The notes under the pieces are model-generated. The model was given only the letters and a program-made list of their open reading frames with translations, did not search any database and had not been told where the DNA came from. The position numbers and the translations under genes were made by a program. 64,000 nucleotides of DNA from Deltaproteobacteria bacterium (GTDB lineage Bacteria > Myxococcota_A > UBA9042). The DNA is taken from positions 7,102-71,101 of the forward strand of contig JACKFC010000023.1 in NCBI GenBank assembly GCA_020632665.1, in the 5' to 3' direction. Below, one piece after another: positions 35,142 through 45,300 of this stretch (within the stretch, counting starts at the first letter, position 1; each line of letters opens with the position of its first letter).

Positions 35142-37174
35142 CAGCGGGGCGCCAGCTCGCCGGCGAAGAGGCGGTCGTAGAGTTGGCGGGCTTTGTCGGC
35201 GTGCGACGCGCCGGGCTCGATCGTGTATTGGCGCAGCAGGCGGCGGCCGAATTCGCGGTCGCCGCGCTCGATCTCGAGGATCGCGAGCTCGAGCGTCGCT
35301 TCGGGGCTGACGCCGGGGCGGCCGATGATCAGGCGCAGCATCGGCATCGCCTGCTCGAAATCGCCGCGGTCGACCATCTCCACCGCGCGGCGGTGGGTCT
35401 GCACGACCGGAGAATCCTCGTCGCCCGCCATCGCTTGGACCAAGGGCGAGCCGGGGAAGAGGACCAGGACCGCGATGGCGCAGGCCAGGCCGCCGGCGAG
35501 CAGCCAGAGCAGCGTCCGCGGCCGCGCCTGCGTCGGCTCTTCGACCGGAATCTCGTAGGGCGCCTCGGCCTCGTCGTCGAGCGCGCGCGGATCGGCCGGC
35601 GTCGACTCGCTCCAGGCGTCGAGCGCGGCCACGTCGAAGCTGCGGATCTGCGCCCCGGAAGGCGCGGTGCTGGTGGTGATCGGCGGCCCGGCGGGGGCGA
35701 CCGGCTCGACCGTTCCGGCCACCAGCCGCTGACCGAGCGCTTCGAGGCGCGCCTGTCCCTCCTGCGCCTCTTGGTGCACCGGTACGCCGAACCAGCCGGC
35801 GCTGCGGTACGCCCCGACGGTGGCGCGGTGGCTGCGCTCGGACTCGGAGCCGGCGGGGAGGTCTTCCGGCATCGGCTCGTGCGCGTCGCTGGCCCGCGGC
35901 ATCACGTGCGAGGGCAGCCGGCTCGGCAGCACGCCACCGCTCTGATGCGCCGGGCCGACGTCGACCGGGGTGACGCCGTCGCTGCGGTAGGCCGAGGTCG
36001 CGCTGTGGCGATGGCCGGCGCCGGCGAAGTTGGGCGCGTCGACCAGGGGTACGGCGCCGCCCGGGTTGTCCATCGGCGTCGGACGCGACCAGCCGGAATT
36101 CATCCCGCCGCCGAGCATGGTGGGGCGCGAGCCACGGCCCTGCGCGCGGTAGACACCGCTCTGCACGCCCGAGGTCCTCGCCATCGCTTGCGAGGCGCTG
36201 CGATTCTGGTCGCGCGGCAGCACGGCGCCGCGCCCGAGCCGACTGAGCAGCGCGGCATAGGCTTCGAGCTCGTCGTCGCCTTCGCCGTCGAGTGCCTCAC
36301 CGAGCGGCATGCCGGCGGCGACGCGGCGAAACATCGCTTCGGCGACCGGCGGCAAGGGGCGCACGCGCTCCCAGCGGACCTGGCAGACCTCGTATTGGAA
36401 GGGGACCGAGAGGCGGGCCTCTTCGACCCGACGGGCGTATTCGTGCGCGGCGGCGATCATGCCGCGCCAGGCACCGCCGAGGGTCCGCGCGCCGACGTGG
36501 CGCCCGTGCACGACGCGCCAGCTGCCGTGGTGCCAGCAGAACATCCGCTCGAGCGCGTGGCGGCCGTGATCGGCCTCCGCGGCGGCGTGGACCAACTCGC
36601 CGTCGACGATCGCGACCTCGCCGCGTCGGCCGTCGCTCTCGAGCCGGATGACGACGTCGCCGGGGCCGCCGCGGCCGATCTGGTACAGGGCCTGATCGAG
36701 CAGCGCGCCGAGGCCGCTGGCGGCGAGATCGCCGTCTTCGCCGCCCTTTTCCTCGCGGCGCTGGGCGGTCTTCGGCGGCTTGCGCAGGATATGCACGAGC
36801 GCAGCCTGCTGAATCGGCCGCTGCAGCACGCCCAGCCAGCCCGAGCGCACCGATTCGTGCTCGGCGAGCGCGACGTCGCGCGCGCGCACGGCGGCGACGA
36901 AGCGGGTCGCCAAGCCTTCCTGGGTCAGGCGGCTCCAGAGCCCGGTGATCCGCCCGACATCGTCGAAGGCGGCGACGACCGCGACGCTGTCGAGCGTCCC
37001 CGCCGAGCGCGCAGCCAGGGCCACATCGAGGACGGCGAATTCGTCACTCGCGGCCTGCGCGCGAACGCCGGACTGGACCAGATCCAGCGCCAGCATGCCC
37101 GCGGCGACGGCGTCGTCGCCGACGATGACGACGGCGAGGTCCGGAGGTGCGAGTTGCGGGTTCGAATCACTCAT
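35141..37174 (-). CDS. DUF4388-type regulatory protein with receiver-like N-terminus, membrane helix and TPR tail
   Basis: A 677-residue protein. Residues 1-130 look like a receiver fold (VVIVGDDAVAAGMLALDLVQ) without a clear phospho-acceptor. Residues about 140-320 resemble the DUF4388/PATAN domain common in myxobacterial motility and signalling proteins (DQALYQIGRGGPGDVVIRLESDGRRGEVAIVDGELVHAA). A long disordered, Gly/Ser/Pro-rich stretch (about 330-540) contains the echoing motifs SATSAYRSDG and RATVGAYRSAG. One membrane helix lies near 555-580, then a short TPR-like tail. It is the first gene of the unit leading to tsaD, sharing one base with it. Function unknown. Confidence 0.6.
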   Translation of the reverse strand: MSDSNPQLAPPDLAVVIVGDDAVAAGMLALDLVQSGVRAQAASDEFAVLDVALAARSAGTLDSVAVVAAFDDVGRITGLWSRLTQEGLATRFVAAVRARDVALAEHESVRSGWLGVLQRPIQQAALVHILRKPPKTAQRREEKGGEDGDLAASGLGALLDQALYQIGRGGPGDVVIRLESDGRRGEVAIVDGELVHAAAEADHGRHALERMFCWHHGSWRVVHGRHVGARTLGGAWRGMIAAAHEYARRVEEARLSVPFQYEVCQVRWERVRPLPPVAEAMFRRVAAGMPLGEALDGEGDDELEAYAALLSRLGRGAVLPRDQNRSASQAMARTSGVQSGVYRAQGRGSRPTMLGGGMNSGWSRPTPMDNPGGAVPLVDAPNFAGAGHRHSATSAYRSDGVTPVDVGPAHQSGGVLPSRLPSHVMPRASDAHEPMPEDLPAGSESERSHRATVGAYRSAGWFGVPVHQEAQEGQARLEALGQRLVAGTVEPVAPAGPPITTSTAPSGAQIRSFDVAALDAWSESTPADPRALDDEAEAPYEIPVEEPTQARPRTLLWLLAGGLACAIAVLVLFPGSPLVQAMAGDEDSPVVQTHRRAVEMVDRGDFEQAMPMLRLIIGRPGVSPEATLELAILEIERGDREFGRRLLRQYTIEPGASHADKARQLYDRLFAGELAPR

Positions 37175-37241
37175 GGCGCAAGCGTCGCAGAGGGCGGTGC
37201 CGGCGGCAAGAAGTGCACACGCGCCTTCGCTGCATGCGGCA

Positions 37242-37274
37242 GCGCCGCCACGTCCATCTCGGACGTGGCGGCGC
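37242..37274 (-). terminator. Strong hairpin after atpE
   Basis: A perfect 14-bp stem, GCGCCGCCACGTCC (37242-37255) and GGACGTGGCGGCGC (37261-37274), with a five-base loop. It lies 37 bases beyond the atpE stop. There is no T run on the minus strand, so it may be a transcript-stabilising hairpin or a rho-linked end rather than a classic terminator. Confidence 0.55.
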
Positions 37275-37310
37275 GCGTCGCCCCAGGCCGGCCCTTGGTC
37301 CGGTACGTGG

Positions 37311-37640
37311 TTAGATCTTGCCGAGGAGCATGAACGAAATCACCAGCGAGTAGATCACCAGCGACTCGATCAGCGCGAGCGAGAGCAGGAGCGGCGTGAA
37401 GATCTCCTTCGCGGCGCCAGGGTTGCGGCCGATGCCCTCGAGGGCCGAGGCAGCAGCCTTGCCCTGGCCGAGACCACCACCAGCGGCGGCGATGCCCAGG
37501 CCGAGGCCGATGGCGAGGGCGATGTAGCCCTTGTCCGAGGCGGCGGCGGCGTCGGCGCCCTCGGCGAAGGCCGGGACAGCGAAGAGCACGAGGGTCGAGA
37601 GGAAGGCGAACGTCGCCGAGGTCATCTTCTTGAAGCTCAT
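37311..37640 (-). CDS. atpE: F-type ATP synthase subunit c
   Basis: A 109-residue subunit c with a cleavable-looking N-terminal helix (TFAFLSTLVLFAVPAFA) before the usual two-helix hairpin. Helix 1 is rich in Gly/Ala (LGLGIAAAGGGLGQGKAA), the polar loop is RNPGAA, and helix 2 has the ion-binding Glu in SLALIESLVIYSL. The residues Gln (GLGQG), Glu, Ser and Tyr match those in Na+-binding rings, but similar patterns occur in related bacteria assumed to use protons. It forms the rotor ring. atpB lies 67 bases upstream. No F1 genes are nearby. Confidence 0.93.
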   Translation of the reverse strand: MSFKKMTSATFAFLSTLVLFAVPAFAEGADAAAASDKGYIALAIGLGLGIAAAGGGLGQGKAAASALEGIGRNPGAAKEIFTPLLLSLALIESLVIYSLVISFMLLGKI

Positions 37641-37707
37641 CGGATCTCCTCCAAAAGGGCCGCAGGGGCGGGCCGGAATCGTGGGGACTCGCCCCAAGGA
37701 ATCGAGA

Positions 37708-38676
37708 CTAATGACCGTGCGCCTCGTCACCGTGGCCGGCGGTGGCCATGGAGAGGTAGACGGTCGAGAGCATGACGAACACCACCGTCTGCACGACGCA
37801 GACCAGCAGACCCATGAACATCACGGGCAGCGGCACCAGCGGAAGCTGGAAGTAGGTGAACTCGAACAGCACGTTGTGGTCGCCGGTCATATTGCCCATC
37901 AGGCGCAGCGAGAGCGAGATCGGGCGGACGAGGTGACCGATCACCTCGATGACGACCATCAGCGGCGCGAGGGCGAGCACCGGACCCATGAAGTGCTGGG
38001 CGTAGTGCACCGGACCCTGCGCCTTCAGGCCCGCGTAGTGCGTGGCGAAGAAGACCGTCAGGCCCATGCCGATATTGGTGTTGAGGTTGTCGGTCGCCGG
38101 CGCGCCGAAGGGCATCAGCGCCAGCACGTTCATCACGAAGATGTACACCGCGAGGGTGCCGACGATCGGGAAGTACCGACGGGCGTAATCCTCGCCCATC
38201 ATGTCCTTCATCAGGTTCCAGACCGCGCCGACCACCACTTCGAAGAAGAGCAGCGGGCCGATCTTGGTCGCGGGCAGCACGCCGGCGTCGGCGTCGGCGC
38301 TGAGCCGGCCGCGAGCGGCGAAGGCCAGACCGAGGACGATGAAGAGCGCGACGAGCGCCCAGACGACGTGGCCGATGTGGCCGTGCTCGACGAAGTTCTC
38401 CTTGTCGACCAAGGAGGTCTCGAGCGGCGTGCCCTTCACCGCGCTGCGCATCGCGTGCTCGGTGTCGTGGCTGATCAGCATGTTGACCAGCGAGAAGTGG
38501 CGCAGGTGCTCCTTCTCGGCGGCGGGATCGTGCGCATCCTCGCCGTGGGCCGCAGCAGCGCCGTGCACCCCCTCGGGAGCGGAAGCGTGCGCAACGGGAG
38601 AGAGCAACAGCGCACCGGCCGCCAGCAGAGCTGCGAGACCAACGCGGACGGCGCCCTTGATACGAGCGTTCGTCAT
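37708..38676 (-). CDS. atpB: F-type ATP synthase subunit a
   Basis: A 322-residue subunit a with a signal-like N-terminus (MTNARIKGAVRVGLAALL...SPVAHA), then a His-rich periplasmic stretch (GAAAAHGEDAHD) and about five transmembrane helices. The essential Arg of the ion channel is in LSLRLMGNMTGDH. Ion translocation partner of the c ring. It ends with a His-containing tail (AGHGDEAHGH). It overlaps the atpI stop by four bases at its start. Confidence 0.95.
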   Translation of the reverse strand: MTNARIKGAVRVGLAALLAAGALLLSPVAHASAPEGVHGAAAAHGEDAHDPAAEKEHLRHFSLVNMLISHDTEHAMRSAVKGTPLETSLVDKENFVEHGHIGHVVWALVALFIVLGLAFAARGRLSADADAGVLPATKIGPLLFFEVVVGAVWNLMKDMMGEDYARRYFPIVGTLAVYIFVMNVLALMPFGAPATDNLNTNIGMGLTVFFATHYAGLKAQGPVHYAQHFMGPVLALAPLMVVIEVIGHLVRPISLSLRLMGNMTGDHNVLFEFTYFQLPLVPLPVMFMGLLVCVVQTVVFVMLSTVYLSMATAGHGDEAHGH

Positions 38677-39059
38677 CCCTTCACCTCCACCTCGGCGTCA
38701 CCGCCGAGGCCGAGCAATGCCGACCCGAGCCACATCGCCGGCGCGACCGAGATCCCGACGACGAACGCCACCGGATGGGGGCGAAGCAGCAGCATCACCG
38801 CGCCGACCGCGCCCAAGAGCAGCAGCATCTTGGCGAAGAGCAGCCCGGACGCCGCACCGCGGGTGGTGGACTCCGGCGAGGTCATCCGCTGGGTCAATAC
38901 GGCGAGGGCGCGGGCGTTGAGGCCGCCGAGCAGAAAGCCCGCCCCGGCACCGATCAACACCTCGCGCGTGCCGAACGCGGCCGCCGACGCGATCGCGAGC
39001 AGCGCCACCATCAGGTGGGCCACTTCGACCTTGCGTAGCATGCGGCTGCGTGCGTCCAT
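38673..39059 (-). CDS. atpI: ATP synthase subunit I (AtpI-like)
   Basis: A 128-residue hydrophobic protein with four predicted membrane helices, located directly before atpB: the position and topology of AtpI, which assists assembly of the c ring. The start MDARSRMLRKVEV at 39059 is preferred; a longer frame reaches 39164, but its first 35 residues are Arg/Gly/Asn-rich and look untranslated. Sequence similarity in this family is weak, so the name rests on context. Confidence 0.7.
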   Translation of the reverse strand: MDARSRMLRKVEVAHLMVALLAIASAAAFGTREVLIGAGAGFLLGGLNARALAVLTQRMTSPESTTRGAASGLLFAKMLLLLGAVGAVMLLLRPHPVAFVVGISVAPAMWLGSALLGLGGDAEVEVKG

Positions 39060-39361
39060 CTCGCCGTCCAAGGATCCCGCTCCGACTTGAAAATCGTCGC
39101 GATTCCCGGTTGTTGAGTCGTGTTTCCGGGGGGTTCCCCGGCGACCCGGCGCGCTTGGTATCATGGTAGGGATAGGTGGTCAAGGCGAGTCAGGCCGGCA
39201 AAAGCGCAACCGTGGGGCCCTACACGGTGCCGACGAACGGCCGGACGGCGGAGAAGATGCAGCGCTTCCCGGGGGTATCCCGAACGGCAGATGACACGCG
39301 CCCGGCAGTCCGGCACGCTGCTGATCGCGGAGACCCTGCCCCTGCCCCGGAGCCCTCGACC
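39060..39361. other. Divergent 302-base promoter region between atpI and the giant lipoprotein gene
   Basis: Contains a 6-bp inverted repeat CCGGGG-GGTT-CCCCGG (39126-39141) and a TATCAT element (39159-39164) that could be a plus-strand -10, but no convincing -35 at the right distance. No small gene with a plausible start and composition is seen here. It must carry the promoters for both divergent units. Confidence 0.5.
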
Positions 39362-42300
39362 ATGCTGCGAACCCGTCGATTTTCTGCGTCTACGCGCGCG
39401 ATCGTGGTCGCGATCGCGACGCTCTGGACGCTCTCCGGCTGCGATGGCGGTCCCGGCGCAGCGGGCGGCCAGACGGACGTGCAGACCGATACCGCGCCGG
39501 GTGACGGGACGCTGCTCGACACTGGCTCGGGCGCAGACGTGGTGGTCGACGCCGTGGTCGACGGCAACGCCGGCGACGGCACCGACGCGGTGGTGGGCGA
39601 GATCGTCGAGGACGTCGTCACCGACGTGGTGACCGACGTGGTGACCGACGTGGTGACCGACGTGGTCACCGACGCCGGACCAACCGACGCGGCGGTCGAG
39701 GACGTCGCGATCGTCGACGCACAGGACGCCGAGGCGGGCGAGATCGTGGCCGGACCGTGCACCGAGGCCGCGGACTGCCCGAGCCCGGAGAACCCCTGCG
39801 AAGCTGCGAGCTGCAACGCGGGCGTCTGTGGCGGCAAGCCGATCCCGGACGGCCTGGCCTGCGAGACCGGCTCGCCCTGCGTCGCCCTCGCGCAGTGCAA
39901 GGCGGGCGTCTGCACCGTCGAGAAGACCAAGACCTGCGACGACGCCAATATCTGCACCGCCGATAGCTGCGACGTCGCGATCGGCGGCTGCGTGCACAAG
40001 CCCACGCTCAACGGCGTGGTCTGCACCGACGGCAACCTCTGCACCTTGTCCGCCTCCTGCTTCGGTGGCGCCTGCTTCGCCTCGAACCAGGTCCAATGCG
40101 ACGACGGCGACCCGTGCACCAAGGATCTCTGCAACGCCGGCACCGGCGCCTGCATCTTCCAGCCCGCGGGTGCCGGGGCCGCCTGCGACGACGGCTTCGC
40201 CTGCACTGAGAACGATACCTGCAACACCGAGGGCGCCTGCATCGGTGGGAAGAATACCTGCACCTGCAAGAGCAACCTCGACTGCGCGGCGAAGGAAGAC
40301 GGCGACGTCTGCAACGGCACCCTCTATTGCGACAGCGAGACGGGCACCTGCGAGATCAGCCCGGCCTCGATCGTCACCTGCCCGGCGAACGCCGAAGGCC
40401 CCTGCCAACTCGACGCCTGCGACCCGAAGACCGGCATCTGCTCGGTGAAGCCCGCCGATCCGGGCGTCCCCTGCGACGATGGCAACATCTGCAGCCAGGG
40501 CGACGGCTGCGACGGCCTCGGCGCCTGCAAGGGCGGACTCAACATCTGCGCCTGCCTGCAGGACCAGGACTGCATCGCCAAGGACGACGGCAACCCCTGC
40601 AACGGCACGCTCTACTGCGATAAGTCGGCCGCGCCCTTCCAGTGCAAGACCAACCCGGCGTCGGTCATCGTCTGCGACAAGAGCAACGACACCTATTGCA
40701 CCGCCAATACCTGCCTCGAGAGCAACGGCCAGTGCACGATGCAGGCCCGCGAGAACGGCACCTTCTGCACCGACGGCGACGCCTGCACGACCGGCGACGC
40801 ATGCCTCGCCGGCGCCTGCAAGCCGGGCAAGGACGTCTGCGGCTGCACCCAGGACAGCGATTGCGCCAGCTTCGAGGACGACAACCTCTGCAACGCCTCG
40901 TTCTTCTGCAACCTGCAGAGCAAGCAATGCGAGCCGAACCCGGCGACGATCGTGGTCTGCCCGACCGACGGCGACACCTTCTGCAAGCACGCCGAGTGCG
41001 AGCCCAAGACCGGCAAATGCGTCGACAAGCCCGACCACGTCGGCAAGGCCTGCGACGACGGCACCGATTGCACCGTCGGCGAGGTCTGCGACCTGGCCGG
41101 CGAGTGCACCGCGACCAACAACACCTGCCTCTGCAACCAGGACAGCGATTGCCTCGGCAAGGAGGACGGTGACGTCTGCAACGGCACGATGTTCTGCAAC
41201 CAGGCCGAGCACGAGTGCCAGGTCAACCCGGCGACGATCATCACCTGCCCGACCGCCGACGATACGGCGTGCATCCACAGCGTCTGCGCGCCGAAGACCG
41301 GCAAATGCAGCCTGAAGCCGCGCAACGACGGCCAGAGCTGCGACGCCGACGGCAACAACTGCACCGCCGGCGACTATTGCAAGCAGGGCAGCTGCGTCGC
41401 CGGCAAGAACGCCTGCCAATGCGAGAAGGACGAGGATTGCGGGCCGTACGAGAAGGACGACCTGTGCAGCCTGCTCTACTGCGACGTGCCGACCAATACC
41501 TGCAAGCCGAACCCAGGCACGGTGGTCGTCTGCTCGAAGGCGAGCGACTCCTTCTGTGCGCAGAACCTCTGCGACCCGAAGACCGGCAAATGCGCGATGG
41601 TGTCGCAGCACTCCGGCCAAGCCTGCGACGCCGACGGCAGCGCCTGCACCGAGGGCGATACCTGCCTCGAGGGCGCCTGCAAGGCGGGGCCGAACGTCTG
41701 CGAGTGCAAGAACGATCAGGATTGCGCCGCCAAGGACGACGGCAACCCCTGCACCGGCACGCTCTTCTGCTCGCCGGAGGGCAAGTGTGCGGTCAACCCG
41801 AGCTCGGTCGTCAGCTGCGAGGCGGGCAGCGACACCACCTGCGCGAAGAACCTCTGCGACCCGAAGACCGGCAAATGCGCGATGACGCCGGTCAACCTCA
41901 ACGTCCCCTGCGGCGCAGGCACCCTCTGCACCGGCGTGCCGCTCTGCGACGCCACCGGCGCCTGCAAGGGCGACGGCAAGAAGGTCGACTGCGACGACAA
42001 GAACCCCTGCACGACCGATAGCTGCGACGACTACAAGGGCTGCCTGCACGCCCCGGGCAGCGGCGCGACCTGCGACGACGGCAACCTCTGCACCACCGAC
42101 GAGGTCTGCCTCAACGGCAACTGCGTCGGCGCCGCCGTGCAATGTACCGAAGGCACGCCCTGCACGATCGACAGCTGCCACCCGACCAAGGGCTGCCAAT
42201 ACGTGCCGCGCCCGGGCGCCTGCAGCGACGGCGACGCCTGCACGACTGGCGATACCTGCGTCGGCAAGCTCTGCGTCGGTGATTCCCTCGCCTGCAAAGA

Positions 42301-45300
42301 CGGCAACCCCTGCACCGACGACGCCTGCGACAAGGACAAGGGCTGCGTCTTCACGCCGAATTCCGCCGCCTGCAACGACGACGACGCCTGCACCAAGGCC
42401 GATTCCTGCGCCGGCGGGAGCTGCGCCGGCCTGCCGCTGCAGGTCAGCGTCGACTGCGACGACGGCAACAGCTGCACGGTCGAGGGCTGCGACAAGGACG
42501 CGGGCTGCACGACCAGCAAGCCTCTGATCCCGTGCGACGACGGCGACCCATGCAGCACCGGCGACACCTGCGAGAACGGCGCCTGCAAATCCGGCACTGG
42601 CGCGCTGTGCAACGACAAGAACCCCTGCACGCTCGACAAATGCAGCATCAAGGACGGCTGCAGCTTCGTCGATCTGCCCACCGGCACGACCTGCACCGAC
42701 GGGATGCCCTGCACCGGCACGGCCGCCTGCAACGAGGGCAAATGCCTGATGGTCACACCAAAATCCTGCGACGACAGCGATCCGTGCACGACCGATAGCT
42801 GCGACCCGGGCACCGGTGATTGCAAGCACGCCCCGCAGACCGGCGCGAGCTGCGACGACGGCAGCGTCTGCACCGACCAGGACGTCTGCGTGAAGGGCTC
42901 GTGCAAGGGCACGACGATCCCGCTCGCCATCGCCTGCAAGGAAGGCACGGCCTGCACCGAGGACAGCTGCCACCCGCTGCTCGGCTGCCAATACAAGGCC
43001 CGCACCGGCGCCTGTGACGACGGCAACGCCTGCACCGAAAAAGACGGCTGCCAGGGCAAGACCTGCGTCGGCGCGAAGGTCGACTGCGACGACAACAACG
43101 CCTGCACCGACGACGGCTGCGACGCCGACAAGGGCTGCACCCACGTGGCCAATACGGCGACCTGCGACGACGGCGACGCCTGCACCAAGGACGACGCCTG
43201 CGCCGGCAGCACGTGCGGCGGCAAGGCGCTCGATCCGAAGGTCGACTGCGACGACGGCAACAGCTGCACCGTCGAGGGCTGCGACAAGACCACGGGCTGC
43301 ACCGTGAGCAAGCCGGCGATCCCGTGCGACGACGCCAACCTCTGCACCAAGGGCGATACCTGCAGCAACGGCAGCTGCAAGGCCGGCGGCGCGAGCCCGT
43401 GCGTCGACAGCGACCCGTGCACGACCGATAGCTGCAATCCGACCCAGGGTTGCGCATTCACCAAGGTCGCCTCGGGGACGCCGTGCGACGACGGACTGCT
43501 CTGCACCTCGACCGCGGCGTGCACCAGCGCCGGCGCCTGCAAGCGCGTGCTGCCGAAGGATTGCGACGACGACAACCCCTGCACGACCGACGCCTGCCTG
43601 GAGAGCAAGGGCTGCGACCACCAGGCCGCGACCGCGACCAATATCGCCTGCGACGACGGCGACGCCTGCACCGCGGCGACGACCTGCAAGGCCGGCACCT
43701 GCCAGGGCGGCGCAAAGGTCGACTGCGACGACGGCGAGGCCTGCACCGACGATAGCTGCGAGGCCGACGTCGGCTGCCTGCACAAGGCGCGGGTCGAGGG
43801 CAGCGTCTGCGCCGACGGCGTCGCCTGCCAGGTCGCGGGCACCTGCACCAAGGGCGTCTGCGTCGGAGCGGTGCGGCGGGCCTTCGTGCAGGCGAGCACC
43901 GGCGACGGCGGCAGCTGCGAGGACGCGCTTTCGCATGGCGACGGCAGCTACACCTTCGTCGGCTCGCGCAGCGTCGACGGCAAGGCGCGGCCCCTGTGGA
44001 TGCGGGTCCGCTTCAACGGCAAGGCGATGGCCGAGAAGACCGACCCGAACCTGGTCGGCGGCTGGAACAAGGCGGTGAAGAACGCCGGCGGCTGGGTGGT
44101 CGCGGGCTGGTCCGACGCCGGCTCGGCCGGCGCGCTACAGGGCGTGTTGGCCCAGATCGATCTCGCCGGCGCGGTGACCAAGACCACGGTGCTGGGCGGC
44201 CTGAAGGACGATCGCTTCGCCGCCGTCACGAGCCTCGGCAGCGGCTGGCTCGCCGTCGGCTCGACGCTGAGCGCCGGCGCGGGCTTGGAGGACGGCTGGC
44301 TGGTCGGCTTCGACGCCAAGCTGAACAAGACCTGGGAGAAGGTGACGGGCCTGGTCGTGACCGACGTGCTGACCGACGTCGCGGTGACCACGGGCGGCGC
44401 GGTCGCGGTCGGCCGCTCGGGCACGCAGGGCTGGACGGTGAAAGTCGACGCCAGCGGCAAGGTGCTCTGGGAGCAGCGCGTCGCCGCGAACCACGAGAGC
44501 ATCGCCCCGCTGGCGAACGGGAACGTGCTGGTCGGCAGCGGCCAGGGCGCTTGGACCAAGCTCTACGAGGTCGCCACCGCCGACGGCGTCCACACCGAGC
44601 GCGGCAAGGCCCAAATCGGCTATGGCCCGAAAGATCTGCGGATCATCGACCTGCGGCAGCGCGCCGACGGCGGCTGGGTCGGGGCGGTCTCCATCTCGGA
44701 CTACCACGGCTACAAGCGCGGCATGGTCGTCTTCGACAAGGACTACACGCTGCTCTGGGGCGACGTGGTGCCGCTGGCGACCAATGTGAAGGACGCCTCG
44801 CGGCTCGCGGCGGCGGTGCCGACCGATGGAACCAGCGGCATGGTCGTGCACAGCCAGGGCTGCGGCATCGTCCGCTCCGACGCGTGGGGCCACTTTACCT
44901 GCGAGAGCGCCGGTGATTGCCACGCCAAGACCTTCGCCGACTGCGACGACAACGACGCCTGCACCCAATTCGATTGGTGCGACAAAGGCACCTGCGTGCA
45001 CCCGGCCGACAAGACCGTGACCTGCGCCGACGACGGCAAGGTCTGCACCAAGGATTTCTGCAACAAGCAGACCGGCAAATGCCAATACGACAACCTCGCC
45101 GACGGCACCGAGTGCAACAATCTCGGCAGCAAATGCGCATTCGGCGGCAAGTGCGATGCCGGCACGTGCAAGGGAGCGCAGATCAGCCCCTGGATCTTCG
45201 CGACGCACGCCGCCATCGCCGGCAAGACCTTCCACGCCAGCGGCATGGCGACGCGCGGCGAAGTCGACGCCGACGGCACGATCCGGGCCTTCGGGCGCAA

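Noticed and set aside
39161..43936. Open frame of 1591 codons on the minus strand opposite the giant lipoprotein gene
   Set aside because: It is antisense to the cysteine repeats and made of Ala/Val/Gly-rich repetitive sequence produced by the repeated codons and high GC content; no domain or start context supports it.
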